A stretch of 64,000 nt of DNA from Flavobacteriales bacterium (GCA_020635675.1 JACJZJ010000003.1:186001-250000); one strand, 5' to 3'; shown: positions 1-9,288, numbered from the stretch's first letter. Made by a program: numbers and translations. The notes: generated by a model from the sequence alone, not told the origin.

Positions 1-243
1 GCGGATGTCATCGATGGTGGCCCGGATCACCTTGTCGAAGTTCATGCGCCAGATGTTCACCTCCTTGCGCATGGCCTTGATCTCGGCCTTTGTATAGCTG
101 TTCAGATAGAAGTCGAGATCATCATGAAAGATGATCGCACTGTCCGTCACCATCGGATGGGCATCCCAGTTGTTCGGGATCTGTGCGAGTGCGGAACCCG
201 TGATCAGGAGGGAAAGGAGAAGGTGGGCGGTACGGAAGGGCAT
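1..243 (-). CDS. Partial secreted protein, N-terminus only (runs off window edge)
   Basis: Reading the minus strand from the ATG at 243 gives 81 uninterrupted codons to the window edge. The first 20 or so residues (MPFRTAHLLLSLLITGSALA, then Q) form a clear Sec signal peptide. The mature part begins IPNNWDAHPMV and contains LDFYLNSYTKAEIKAMRKE. A perfect TAnnTTTG box (TATTTTTG) ends four bases before the ATG, which fixes the start. I do not recognise the family from this fragment. It lies downstream of the thioredoxin gene on the same strand, 53 bp away. Confidence 0.75.
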   Translation of the reverse strand, partial: MPFRTAHLLLSLLITGSALAQIPNNWDAHPMVTDSAIIFHDDLDFYLNSYTKAEIKAMRKEVNIWRMNFDKVIRATIDDIR

Positions 244-247
244 GCGC

Positions 248-255
248 CAAAAATA
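248..255 (-). promoter_or_regulatory. Promoter -7-like box of the edge gene
   Basis: TATTTTTG on the minus strand matches the Bacteroidota -7 consensus TAnnTTTG. It ends 4 nt before the ATG at 243, which implies a leaderless or nearly leaderless transcript. Confidence 0.55.
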
Positions 256-296
256 GCGGCCCCGGGCATCGACGCCCGCGAACGATCAGGAGGGGA

Positions 297-860
297 TCAG
301 TTCCCCCATTGGCCTTGAAAACCGGTCTGGAAGCTCTGGTAATCCTGCTTCTTGTAGGCGCCCTCCCCGATGAACTTCAGGATCGGCTCGATCTGGGCCG
401 GGGTCAGATAGCCCTGCACCGGGGCGATCACCTCCAGGTCCTCGTTCAGGTAGACCACGGTCGGGTAGGCGATGCGGCCGTTCACATTGGCGATGGCATA
501 GGTGAACTGGTGCGTGCTGTTGCGGATCCCGGCGTTCGGGTCGTAACCCGGATTCTCGAACTTCTGCTCCTTGAAGGTCACGGCGTCAGGGCTTTCCGCA
601 TCGAACTTCACCGCGTAGAAATGCTTGTTCACGTAGGCTGCGAGGCGTGGGTCGGTGAAGGTGCGCGTGGCCAGCATGCGGCAGGGGCCGCACCATTTGG
701 TGTACACATCCATCACCACCGGTCGGGGTGCCTTCTTCACCGCCTCCTGCATCTCGCCCACGGACATCCAGTGGATCGCTTCGGCGCTTTCCGGCTTGAC
801 CGGTTGCTGGGCATGGGCTAGGAGCGGGACGATGGACAGGGCGTGGAGGAGGATGCGCAT
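297..860 (-). CDS. Secreted/periplasmic thioredoxin-family protein
   Basis: This is a 187-residue protein. It has a signal peptide (MRILLHALSIVPLLAHA, cut before QQ) and a thioredoxin fold whose redox motif is W56-C-G-P-C60, followed by a likely cis-proline loop (AYPTVV). It probably reduces or isomerises disulfides, or acts as a generic thiol oxidoreductase in the periplasm, like other Bacteroidota thioredoxins of the DUF255/thioredoxin_7 type. The reading frame extends one codon upstream to a GTG, but the ATG at 860 is preferred because a TAGCTTTA box ends 4 nt before it. It is monocistronic or drives the edge gene. Confidence 0.85.
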   Translation of the reverse strand: MRILLHALSIVPLLAHAQQPVKPESAEAIHWMSVGEMQEAVKKAPRPVVMDVYTKWCGPCRMLATRTFTDPRLAAYVNKHFYAVKFDAESPDAVTFKEQKFENPGYDPNAGIRNSTHQFTYAIANVNGRIAYPTVVYLNEDLEVIAPVQGYLTPAQIEPILKFIGEGAYKKQDYQSFQTGFQGQWGN

Positions 861-864
861 CACG

Positions 865-872
865 TAAAGCTA
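865..872 (-). promoter_or_regulatory. Promoter -7-like box of the thioredoxin gene
   Basis: TAGCTTTA on the minus strand lies 4 nt before the ATG at 860 and resembles TAnnTTTG. Confidence 0.4.
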
Positions 873-915
873 GGTCAGCCGAAGCATCAAGGTTCGTGCC
901 GGGAACGCCCGGCCA

Positions 916-2415
916 TCAGTGGATCCCCTTCATCAGCCGACGCACACCCGGGGAGATCGCGATGAGGACCACCCCTGCGACGAGCGCGTAGACCGCCAGC
1001 TGATGGTAGCCCTGGGTGTAGTTCACCAGCTTGGCCATGTTGGAGGCGTTCGGGTCGGCGGTGCTCATCCCAGCGCCCAGCAGGCCCGCGACGTACTGGC
1101 CGTAGGCGCTGGCCAGGAACCACATGCCCATCATCAACCCTTGGATGGATTGGGGGGAGAGCTTGGTCATCAGCGACAGGCCGATGGGTGAGAGGCTCAG
1201 TTCCCCGAAGGTGATCACGAAATAGCCCAGGGTGAAGATGTCCAGCGAGGTCATGCCGTCGGCATCCGCGAAGAAGATGGTGGCATAGAAGGCGAAGAAG
1301 GCCACGGCGACCAGCAGGAAGCCGATGCCGAACTTGACCACGGAATTGGGCTCCAGCTTTCGCTTGCTCAGCCAGATCCAGAGCAGGCCCACCAGCGGCG
1401 CGAAAACGATGACGAACAAGGAGTTCGCGCTGTTGTTCACCACGTTCGGGTCCATCGGGATGAAACCGAGCAATGTGTGGTGCAGGTTGTTCAACGCGAA
1501 CAGGCTCAGCGAGCCCCCGGCCTGCTCGAAGAAGGCCCAGAAAAGGATGGAGAAAATGATGAACACCAATGCCGCCAGCAGCCGCTTGTTCTCCTTGCTA
1601 TTGAACCGGCGCATCTCCCAGCCGAGATAGACCAGCGTGGCCGGGCCGATGATGTACATGAACAGGTCCGTGTAGTGGGTGTTGGTGACGAGCTTCAGGA
1701 TGAAGGGGATCACCAAGAGCGATCCGATGTACGTGGCGATCTCATAGGATCGGCGCTTGTTCCTCGGCATGTCCGGATGCAGGGGTGAAAGGCCGATGGG
1801 CCCCAGGCTCCGGCGCCGGATGAAGAAGTTGATCAGGCTGATGGTCATCACCACGCTCACCAGCGCGAAAGCGAGCGCCCAGCTGTAGTGCTTGCCCACC
1901 CACACCATCAGGATGCCACCGAACAGCGCGCCGAGGTTGATGCCCGAGTAGAACAGGCTGAACCCGGCATCGCGTCTGCTGTCGCCTTCGTGGTACAGCT
2001 GCCCCACCATCGTGCTGATGTTGGGCTTGAAGAAACCCGTGCCGATGATGAAGAAACACGTGCCGACGTAGAACATCTCCGCCGGGGAGAAGGCGATCAC
2101 CAGCCCGCCGGTGATCATCAGCAGCGCACCCCAGAACAACGACTTCTGGAAGCCGAGGATCTTGTCGGCGAACACGCCGCCGATGAAGGTGAAGGCATAG
2201 ACGAAGGCCTGGATGGCGCCGTACTGCAGGTTCGCCGTCTTGTCGTCCAGCCCAAGCCCGGCCACCTGGTTCACCATGAAGACGGTGAGCATGCCGCGCA
2301 TGCCGTAGAAGCAGAAGCGCTCCCACATCTCGCTGCCGAAGAGGTACCAGAGCTGGCGGGGGTACTTCCCCTTGAAGTCGCGGATCTGTTCGAGCGTGAT
2401 CTCCGTGGTCTGCAT
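916..2415 (-). CDS. Proton-coupled oligopeptide transporter (POT/PTR2 family), copy 1
   Basis: A 499-residue MFS-type membrane protein of the POT family, which imports di- and tripeptides with protons. The family ExxERFxxY motif is present near the N-terminus (EMWERFCFYGMRG), as are the PTR2 signature in the first half (FYSGINLGALF) and GELSLSPIGLSLMTKLSP in the second half. Around 12-14 hydrophobic segments are visible and the length is usual for bacterial POTs. It is the third gene of a tandem set of three paralogues read leftward, starting 12 bp after the stop of copy 2, so it is almost certainly co-transcribed. Substrate preference cannot be read from sequence. Confidence 0.95.
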   Translation of the reverse strand: MQTTEITLEQIRDFKGKYPRQLWYLFGSEMWERFCFYGMRGMLTVFMVNQVAGLGLDDKTANLQYGAIQAFVYAFTFIGGVFADKILGFQKSLFWGALLMITGGLVIAFSPAEMFYVGTCFFIIGTGFFKPNISTMVGQLYHEGDSRRDAGFSLFYSGINLGALFGGILMVWVGKHYSWALAFALVSVVMTISLINFFIRRRSLGPIGLSPLHPDMPRNKRRSYEIATYIGSLLVIPFILKLVTNTHYTDLFMYIIGPATLVYLGWEMRRFNSKENKRLLAALVFIIFSILFWAFFEQAGGSLSLFALNNLHHTLLGFIPMDPNVVNNSANSLFVIVFAPLVGLLWIWLSKRKLEPNSVVKFGIGFLLVAVAFFAFYATIFFADADGMTSLDIFTLGYFVITFGELSLSPIGLSLMTKLSPQSIQGLMMGMWFLASAYGQYVAGLLGAGMSTADPNASNMAKLVNYTQGYHQLAVYALVAGVVLIAISPGVRRLMKGIH

Positions 2416-2427
2416 GCGTTCTGGGGT

Positions 2428-4026
2428 TCAGGTGTGTCCGGTCTTGGCGATCATCACGCCGCGTATGCGCTTGACGGCCAGGAAGAGCAACAGGGCCGAG
2501 GCCATGGCTCCCGCGAAGTTCATGTAGAACACCAGCGCGCGGTCATCGCTGTCGCTGCCCAGGTGGCCGAGCACACCGCTGAGCTTGTTGCCGATGGAGG
2601 TGCTCAGGAACCAGCCGCCCATCATCAGGGCGGTCAGGCGTTGCGGGCTCAGTTTGCTCACCAGGCTCAGGCCCATCGGGCTGAGGCACAGTTCACCGAA
2701 GGTGATCACCGCATACGTGCCGATCAGCCACCAGGCGCTCACCTTGGTGGCGCCGTTGCCGCTGGCCTTCACCGCCATGATCATGACCAGGGTGCTGAGG
2801 CCCGTGATGAAGAGACCCAGGGCGATCTTGCCGGGCGTGCTCGGTTCCGTGTTCCGACGGCCGAGGAAGCCCCACAGGGCGAGGATCAGCGGGGTGAGCA
2901 GCACCACGAACATGGGATTCAGCGACTGGAAGATCTCCGTGCTGACGAGATGCAGCGGACGATCGGTGGAGGGCTGGTCCGCGGCGGGCAGGTTCGCCAG
3001 GTAGGCATCCGCCTGCTCACCCGGAGCCGGGGCATGCACCGTCTGGTCCGCGCGGATCGTCGATACCACACCGGTCATTGCTTCGGGCACCTGCCGGTCC
3101 GTGTACTTCTCCGCCCATTCGGTCAGCACGTTCCCGTTCTGGTGGAAGATGGCCCAGAACACGATCACCACGCCGAAGATGTAGAGCAGGGAACCGATGC
3201 TCTGCTTGTCCTCCGCGGATGCTTTCAGGTAGGTGCTGAGGTAGAAGTAGACCACCGGGATGCACGCGAAAAGGAACACGTCGTTGCTCCGCGAGCCAAG
3301 GAGGTCGTCCATGCCGAAGAGGCCGGCGGCGAAATAGCCCAATACACCGAACAGGAGCACCGGCAGGAAGATGGTCGTGTAGATCCGGCGCAGGGGCATG
3401 TCCTCCTTCTGCACCGGCTTCAACTGGTCGGCCTCGCCAAGCACACCCTTGCCACTGATGAAGATCGCCAGGCCGATCAGCATGCCCACGCCCGCGGCGG
3501 CGAACGCGTAGCCCCAACCGTAACTGTTCCGCAGCCAGGCCGCGATGAAGTTGCAGATGAAGGCGCCCACGTTGATGCCCATGTAGAAGATGTTGTAGCC
3601 CCGGTCCTTCAGCTTCACGTACTCGGGCTTGTTGTAAAGGTTGCCCAGCAGGGTGCTGATGTTCGGCTTGAAGAAACCGTTGCCGATGATCACCAGGGCC
3701 AGGGCGACGAAAAAGGCCGTCTGTCCGGGAATGGCCAGCGTCAGGTATCCCGCCGCCATCGTGGCCCCGCCGAAAATGATCGTACGCCGGTAGCCGAACA
3801 CCCGGTCCGCGAGCAGACCGCCCACGAAGGGGGTGAGGTAGACCAGCGCGATGTACGTGCCGTATATGTCGTGTGCCGCGGATTCCTCCAGGCCGAGACC
3901 GCCACCGTCCAAGCCCCCGACCATGTATAGGAACAGGATGCCGAGCATGAGGTAGTAGCCGAAGCGTTCCCACATCTCGGTGAAAAAGAGCAGATAGAGA
4001 CCTCTCGGATGCTTGCCTTGGCTCAT
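2428..4026 (-). CDS. Proton-coupled oligopeptide transporter (POT/PTR2 family), copy 2
   Basis: A 532-residue POT-family peptide:proton symporter. It shows EMWERFGYYLMLG in the first helix, FYMGINVGAFI in the PTR2 signature region and GELCLSPMGLSLVSKLSP in the second half. It is longer than copy 1 because of an insertion of roughly 60 residues in a central loop (around residues 280-345, including the stretch TIRADQTVHAPAPGEQADAY) that is polar and probably periplasmic. It sits between copies 3 and 1 with gaps of 28 and 12 bp, consistent with one operon. Confidence 0.95.
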   Translation of the reverse strand: MSQGKHPRGLYLLFFTEMWERFGYYLMLGILFLYMVGGLDGGGLGLEESAAHDIYGTYIALVYLTPFVGGLLADRVFGYRRTIIFGGATMAAGYLTLAIPGQTAFFVALALVIIGNGFFKPNISTLLGNLYNKPEYVKLKDRGYNIFYMGINVGAFICNFIAAWLRNSYGWGYAFAAAGVGMLIGLAIFISGKGVLGEADQLKPVQKEDMPLRRIYTTIFLPVLLFGVLGYFAAGLFGMDDLLGSRSNDVFLFACIPVVYFYLSTYLKASAEDKQSIGSLLYIFGVVIVFWAIFHQNGNVLTEWAEKYTDRQVPEAMTGVVSTIRADQTVHAPAPGEQADAYLANLPAADQPSTDRPLHLVSTEIFQSLNPMFVVLLTPLILALWGFLGRRNTEPSTPGKIALGLFITGLSTLVMIMAVKASGNGATKVSAWWLIGTYAVITFGELCLSPMGLSLVSKLSPQRLTALMMGGWFLSTSIGNKLSGVLGHLGSDSDDRALVFYMNFAGAMASALLLFLAVKRIRGVMIAKTGHT

Positions 4027-4054
4027 GGGCGATCGACGGGATGAAGCGTGGACA

Positions 4055-5629
4055 TCAGTTGATGCCGTGCATCCATTTCTTCATGGTCGGCGTGAGCACG
4101 AGCAGCAATGCGGCACAACCGAGCACGATGTACACGCCCCAGTGGAGGTACACGTCCATGAAGCCGGTCAGTTCGGTCACGGGGTCTGCGCCGGCCGTTG
4201 CACTGTGCGCGATCTCCTGGCCCAGCTTGCCGGCCACTTTGTGGGCGAAGGCGATGCTGAGGAACCAGCTGCCCATGACGAAACCGACCACCTTCTGCGG
4301 GCTCAATTTGGTCACCACGGACAGGCCGACCGGGCTCAGGAACAGCTCGCCGGTGGTGTGCAGCAGGTACATGCCGATGAGGAAGCCCATGGGGATGGCG
4401 GTGGCGCCGGCACCATTGGCGATGCCCACCTTCACCCCCCACACGATGATCGCGTACCCGATGGCCATCTGGAGGAGACCGTAGAAGAACTTCATCGGGG
4501 TCCGTGGCTCCAGCTTGTTCTTGGCCAGCCACACCCACATCCAGTTGAACACGGGCGCCAGCAGCATGATGAACAGGGCATTGACCGATTGGAACATGGA
4601 GGCTTCGATCCCCGCCCTGTTCACATACCTATCGGTGAGGATGTTTATGGACCCGCCGGCCTGTTCGAAGAGGGTCCAGAAGATCATGTGGAAGAAGAAC
4701 AGGATCAGGAACACGAACAGACGTTGTCCCTCGGCGCGGTCCTCGGCCGTGAAGGCGGTGTAGAGCAGGTAGCCCAGACACAGGAATCCGGCACCGAACA
4801 GCAACCAGTCGGTGATGCCTTCACTGTTGATCAGGAAACCGAACAGCGGGATGCAGACAAGACAGCCGATGATGGTAAGGGGAAAACGCTTCAGTCCCAG
4901 GAAGCTCCAGTCCGGGTCGGCGGTCTCCGGTGCATGGCCCTTGCCCTCGAGGTGTTTGAAATTGATGGCGAACACGATCATGCCGAGCAGCATGCCCAGG
5001 CCCGCGGCGAGAAAACCGTACGACCAGTCGACCCGCTGCCCCAGATAGCCGCAGGTCAATGGGGCCAGGAAGGCACCGATGTTGATCCCCATGTAGAACA
5101 GGGTGTAGGCACCGTCCTTGCGCGCGTCATTGCGGTCGTAGAAGGTGCCCAGAAAGCTGCTGATGTTCGGCTTGAAGAGGCCATTGCCCACGGTGAGCGC
5201 CGCCAGACCGAGGAAGAAGATGGACTCGCTGTGCAGCTGGCCGGTGGATGCTGCGGAGAGCGCAAGGATGAACTGTCCCAGCGCCATGAAGCCGCCACCT
5301 GTGAGGATGGCCTTCCGAAAGCCGATGGCCCGGTCGGCCAGCATGCCGCCGATCACCGGTGCGGCGTACAATAGCGCATTGTAGGCGCCATAGATGCCGT
5401 ACGCGCGGGCGTCCGCTTCTCCGGCGACCATCTTGTCGAAGAGCTCCTTGGTCAGATAGAGCACCAGCAGTGCCCGCATGCCGTAGAAGCTGAAGCGCTC
5501 CCAGAGCTCGGCGAAGAAGAGCACGAAAAGGGCCTTTGGATGGACCTTGCGTTGACCGAAGAGCGTGGTGGGCACCCAGATGAGCACGAATGCCCATCCG
5601 ATGATCAATGACCAGAGCGCGAAGTCCAT
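4055..5629 (-). CDS. Proton-coupled oligopeptide transporter (POT/PTR2 family), copy 3
   Basis: A 524-residue POT-family transporter and the first gene of the three-copy operon. It has an extra N-terminal hydrophobic segment (MDFALWSLIIGWAFVLIWVP) before the canonical ELWERFSFYGMRA motif. FYMGINIGAFL and GELFLSPVGLSVVTKLSP mark the two family signatures. Divergence between the three copies is clear throughout, so this is an old duplication, and different peptide preferences are plausible. The DPP IV gene upstream on the same strand (95 bp away) produces dipeptides that such carriers import. Confidence 0.94.
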   Translation of the reverse strand: MDFALWSLIIGWAFVLIWVPTTLFGQRKVHPKALFVLFFAELWERFSFYGMRALLVLYLTKELFDKMVAGEADARAYGIYGAYNALLYAAPVIGGMLADRAIGFRKAILTGGGFMALGQFILALSAASTGQLHSESIFFLGLAALTVGNGLFKPNISSFLGTFYDRNDARKDGAYTLFYMGINIGAFLAPLTCGYLGQRVDWSYGFLAAGLGMLLGMIVFAINFKHLEGKGHAPETADPDWSFLGLKRFPLTIIGCLVCIPLFGFLINSEGITDWLLFGAGFLCLGYLLYTAFTAEDRAEGQRLFVFLILFFFHMIFWTLFEQAGGSINILTDRYVNRAGIEASMFQSVNALFIMLLAPVFNWMWVWLAKNKLEPRTPMKFFYGLLQMAIGYAIIVWGVKVGIANGAGATAIPMGFLIGMYLLHTTGELFLSPVGLSVVTKLSPQKVVGFVMGSWFLSIAFAHKVAGKLGQEIAHSATAGADPVTELTGFMDVYLHWGVYIVLGCAALLLVLTPTMKKWMHGIN

Positions 5630-5724
5630 GCGTTAACGGGTTTGGATAAGAGGTGGTTCCGGTACTGGCGCGGCGTAAGGTAACAGAATGGCGCTTCCTG
5701 CCCTGAAGGTCAGGGGGTACGCCC

Positions 5725-7944
5725 TCAAAGCTTCCGCTCGAGCCAGTCGGTCATCATCTCGAACAGGTGCCACCGTGTGGTGCCGCCATAGATCCCATGG
5801 TTCTTGTCCGGGTAGTTGAACTGGTCGAACTGCTTGCCCGCCTTCACCAGGGCCATGGTCATCTCCGCGCTGTTCTGGTAATGCACGTTGTCGTCCCCCA
5901 GACCATGGACCAGGAGGTAGTTCCCCTTGAGTTCGGCGACGTGACCCAGTGGGCTGTTGTCGTCGTATCCGTCACCGTTGTCCTGTGGCAGGCCCATGTA
6001 CCGCTCGGTATAGATCGTGTCGTAGTACCTCCAATTCGTGACCGGCGCCACCGCGATCGCCGCTTTGAACACGTCGGCGCCCTTGGTGATGCAGAGACTG
6101 CTCATGTAGGCGCCATAGCTCCAACCTTGAATACCGATCCGGTCGGCGTCCACATAGGGCTGGTCGGCCAGCCATTTCGCCGCCCCGATCTGGTCGATCG
6201 TTTCGTATTTGCCGAGCTGGCCATAGGTGATGTGCCGGAAGTCATGCCCGCGTCGACCGGTGCCCCGCGGATCCACACAGACCACGATGTACCCTTTCTG
6301 GGCCAGCAGCTCGTGCCAGAGGTAATTGCGACCCTCCCAGGAATCGGCCACGGAAACGCTGTTCGGACCGCTGTACTGGGTCATGAGCACGGGATACTTC
6401 CGGGCAGCGTCGAAACCCGGCGGCTTGATCATCCATGCGTTCAGCGTGACACCCTCCGCCGTGGTGATCCGAAGGAACTCCTTGGGTCGAAGGTCGTATT
6501 CCGCGAGCGTGGCCTTCAGTTCGGCATTGTCCTTCAACACCTTCACCAAACGACCTTCGCCATCATGCAAGGTGATCCGGTAGGGCTCGTTCGCCGTGCT
6601 GTGGGTGTTGATGAAGTAGCGGAATCCAGTGCTCCATTCCGCCTCGTTCGTGCCGCCTACGGGGGATAGTTGCTTCAGGCCGCGGCCGTTCAGTCCAACG
6701 GCGTACACCTCCTGCTGCATGGGGCTCCGCATGCTCGCCGTGAATATGACCCGCTTGTTGGTCCCATCGACCCCGGCGATGGAGGCCACGTCCCATTCGC
6801 CCTGGGTGATCGCGCGTTGTGTCCTGCCGTCCATGCTGCACCAGAGCACCTGGTTCCAGCCGTCCTTCTCGCTGCTCAGGACGAATCCGCTGCCGTCCGC
6901 CAGGAAATGCAGGTCGTTCGTCACTTCGATATAGGTGTCGCTCACTTCGCGATAGACCTCGCGTGGCACGAGCCCCTTCTGCACCGCCCGCACGGTCGGA
7001 ACGGCCAGCGTGTAGATCAGCTTCTTGCGCTGGAGGCGGTCCATTTGCATGAACCAGAGCACGTCGTCATCGTTCGTCCATCCGAAGCGCGGCAGGTAGG
7101 GGTCATCGTCGGGTTCACCCAGCGGCACTTCGGTGGTGCCCGTGCTCTTGAGGTCGTACACCATGAGCTTCACCCGGCTGTTCTCCTCACCGGCCTTCGG
7201 ATACTTGAAGCTGTACATGTCCGGGTACAACTGGTCGCGGAAATAGGTCAGGGTGTATTCCTTCACCCGGCTCTCATCGCTGCGCAGAAAGAGGATCTTG
7301 TCGCCCCTGGGGCTCCAGGCATATCCCTGGGTGAACTCGAACTCCTCCTCGTAGACCCAGTCCGGTGCGCCATTGATCACCTTGTTCCATTCTCCGTCGT
7401 GGGTGATCCGGGTCTCCTGCATCGTGGCAAGGTCCACCATGTAGAGGTCGTTGTCGCGCACAAAGGCCGCCCTGCCGCCGTCCGGGCTCAAGGTGGCCAG
7501 GCGTTGTTTGCTCCCGCTCACGTCGCTGAGCGGTGTGAGGCTTTTCGTCGAACGATCATAGACATAGTTGTAGGCGTAATAGCTGTGCCGGTAGAGCGGT
7601 TCGACGGAGGTTTCGATCAGCAGGCGCTGCTCATCGGTGCTGAAACTGTATCCCTCCATGGGGATCGGTGCTTCGCCGCCCGTCGGCACGAGGTCCTTGC
7701 CGTTCACGATGGTGGCCACCTTCTCGCCCGTGCGATAGGCGTATTCGTTCACCACCTGTGCGCCGTCAACCTCCTCCTGCACGGTGTAGTGCTCCCCATC
7801 GTTCATGCTCGCCAGACCGCCGACGTACTCGGTGCTGAACGTGGGGCTGTACCAGATGGCCTCGTTGGTCAGGTCCTGCTGGGCGATGGACGGAATGGCC
7901 AATACACCGGACAACCCGGCGGCCAGGGCGAAGGATGATCTCAT
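5725..7944 (-). CDS. Dipeptidyl peptidase IV-type S9 peptidase
   Basis: A 739-residue secreted serine peptidase of family S9B that cleaves X-Pro or X-Ala dipeptides from N-termini. Residues 1-21 are a signal peptide. The N-terminal half is the beta-propeller and carries the double-Glu motif DWVYEEEF that anchors the substrate amino terminus in DPP IV. The C-terminal alpha/beta-hydrolase domain has the nucleophile motif GWSYGAY (Ser609), the Asp in GLGDDNVH (684/685) and His716 in KNHGI. All catalytic elements are intact. It stands directly upstream of three POT dipeptide importers, a functional match: extracytoplasmic dipeptide release followed by uptake. The start is fixed by the signal peptide and a TAACTTGC box 28 nt upstream. 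Confidence 0.93.
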   Translation of the reverse strand: MRSSFALAAGLSGVLAIPSIAQQDLTNEAIWYSPTFSTEYVGGLASMNDGEHYTVQEEVDGAQVVNEYAYRTGEKVATIVNGKDLVPTGGEAPIPMEGYSFSTDEQRLLIETSVEPLYRHSYYAYNYVYDRSTKSLTPLSDVSGSKQRLATLSPDGGRAAFVRDNDLYMVDLATMQETRITHDGEWNKVINGAPDWVYEEEFEFTQGYAWSPRGDKILFLRSDESRVKEYTLTYFRDQLYPDMYSFKYPKAGEENSRVKLMVYDLKSTGTTEVPLGEPDDDPYLPRFGWTNDDDVLWFMQMDRLQRKKLIYTLAVPTVRAVQKGLVPREVYREVSDTYIEVTNDLHFLADGSGFVLSSEKDGWNQVLWCSMDGRTQRAITQGEWDVASIAGVDGTNKRVIFTASMRSPMQQEVYAVGLNGRGLKQLSPVGGTNEAEWSTGFRYFINTHSTANEPYRITLHDGEGRLVKVLKDNAELKATLAEYDLRPKEFLRITTAEGVTLNAWMIKPPGFDAARKYPVLMTQYSGPNSVSVADSWEGRNYLWHELLAQKGYIVVCVDPRGTGRRGHDFRHITYGQLGKYETIDQIGAAKWLADQPYVDADRIGIQGWSYGAYMSSLCITKGADVFKAAIAVAPVTNWRYYDTIYTERYMGLPQDNGDGYDDNSPLGHVAELKGNYLLVHGLGDDNVHYQNSAEMTMALVKAGKQFDQFNYPDKNHGIYGGTTRWHLFEMMTDWLERKL

Positions 7945-7972
7945 GGCAAATCGGTTCGCAAAAGGGGAGCGG

Positions 7973-7980
7973 GCAAGTTA
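7973..7980 (-). promoter_or_regulatory. Promoter -7-like box of the DPP IV gene
   Basis: TAACTTGC on the minus strand, 28 nt before the ATG at 7944. It resembles the boxes seen before many genes here. Confidence 0.4.
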
Positions 7981-8055
7981 GCCAAGCGCCCGCGACGGCA
8001 CCCCACGGGCAAAGGCGATGCCAACGGTCGGTCACTGGAGGTGCGCTCTCCGCGC

Positions 8056-9204
8056 CTACCAGGGGATCTGCTCGGTTCGCACTGCCGTGGGCACTGTACC
8101 GTCGATGGTCTGGAGGATCAAGTCCCGGTCGTTGTTCGCGCCTGTGTATTTCACTACACCGTCCATATTGAGATCCTCATCAAGCGCATGAACACCGACA
8201 TAGGTCTGTGTCGGTATCGATCCACCGATACGAGCAAGGATCGCGTCCCGATCATTGTACGCACCTGCGTAGCTGACCGCTTGGATGAAATAGACCGTAC
8301 GTGCATTGCCAGGCCACATGCATGCGGCGCCGTTCACCAATTTTCGGGCGGTCGTACCATAGGTCGGTGTGTTCGGGTCGGACAGGTCGATGGAGGCAAC
8401 ACCGTTCCCGAGTGGGATGGCATCGGCCGACATGATGCCGAGGTGGTTCCGGTGTAGAATGCTCACATGGTAGTTGCCTGGTGGAATGATGATCCGCAAC
8501 GGGGAAACACCGTCCATATCCACGATGTCCCCGTCCCGTTGGATCAATGCCACGGCCTGGGCGTTAATGATGGTCGGGTCGCTGGCGTCCCGAAGCTCCA
8601 CATGCACGTAGTCCACGATCGAGTTCGGGCCATGGTCGTCCAGCACCGCGATGTCCATGATCCAGCGATCGTCATATTCGTAAAGACCATGAAGCGGTTC
8701 GTACACATTTCCGGTCGGACCGATCTGGTCGAGCGCGCGCAGATCGTCGTTCATCAGCATGGTGGTCGGATCGAACGGCCCACCAAGGAAAGCCCTGGCC
8801 GCCAGTTGCGCCACGGGCGCGCTGTTCACGAAGAAGCGGAGAACAACGGTCTCATCGGTCGTCGAACTGTGCAGGGTATAGTAGCCGGGTTCCGTGATCT
8901 TCCAACTCCACGAGATGGGTTCGGTATCGACGTAGAAATGGTCCTTGACGAGCGTACAGGTCATTGGGCCCGGAGTACAAAGGAAATCATGGAACACACC
9001 GTCCGTGAATATCGTGTCCCCCGGTTGGAGGAATATCGTATCCGCGGTCGTCCACGAAAACGAGGTGGGGACGATATCCTCGTAGCTCCCGTCCGAGCGC
9101 ACCACTCTCACCCAAGCATCATATGAGCACTCCTCCCATGCGGATGCATCGCTGACGATCGGGCCAAGCATCACCAGCAGAGCGATCATCGAGAAAATAC
9201 GCAT
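8056..9204 (-). CDS. Secreted protein with two dockerin-like C-terminal repeats
   Basis: A 382-residue protein with a signal peptide (residues 1-22, MRIFSMIALLVMLGPIVSDA...). Residues about 55-127 hold a beta-rich segment (FLQPGDTIFTDG ... EPGYYTLHS) that vaguely recalls a cupredoxin-like sandwich, but no copper site is evident. The C-terminus has two copies of the pattern YxGAxNDRDxIL followed by IxG(S/T)(I/V)PT, at about 311-332 and 352-372. The second is preceded by a calcium-loop-like DLNMDG. There is no type A or B T9SS domain. The repeats may replace it as an anchoring or targeting module. The function of the rest is unknown. Confidence 0.75.
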   Translation of the reverse strand: MRIFSMIALLVMLGPIVSDASAWEECSYDAWVRVVRSDGSYEDIVPTSFSWTTADTIFLQPGDTIFTDGVFHDFLCTPGPMTCTLVKDHFYVDTEPISWSWKITEPGYYTLHSSTTDETVVLRFFVNSAPVAQLAARAFLGGPFDPTTMLMNDDLRALDQIGPTGNVYEPLHGLYEYDDRWIMDIAVLDDHGPNSIVDYVHVELRDASDPTIINAQAVALIQRDGDIVDMDGVSPLRIIIPPGNYHVSILHRNHLGIMSADAIPLGNGVASIDLSDPNTPTYGTTARKLVNGAACMWPGNARTVYFIQAVSYAGAYNDRDAILARIGGSIPTQTYVGVHALDEDLNMDGVVKYTGANNDRDLILQTIDGTVPTAVRTEQIPW

Positions 9205-9288
9205 GGGATTCTGCTTCTGGGTCGGCTATCGATGAAGACGGGGCGTGTCGTTTTCAGTTGCCTCCGCTCGGCACAGTGGGCGTCGCTC

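Noticed and set aside
1888..3930. 680-codon open frame antisense to POT copies 1 and 2
   Set aside because: It runs across two real transporter genes and their gap, and is His/Glu/Ala/Arg-rich without motifs. A shadow.
5701..5715. CCCTGA-AGG-TCAGGG hairpin after DPP IV as terminator
   Set aside because: A stem of only 6 bp with no U-run. It may equally be chance, and read-through into the POT operon is plausible.
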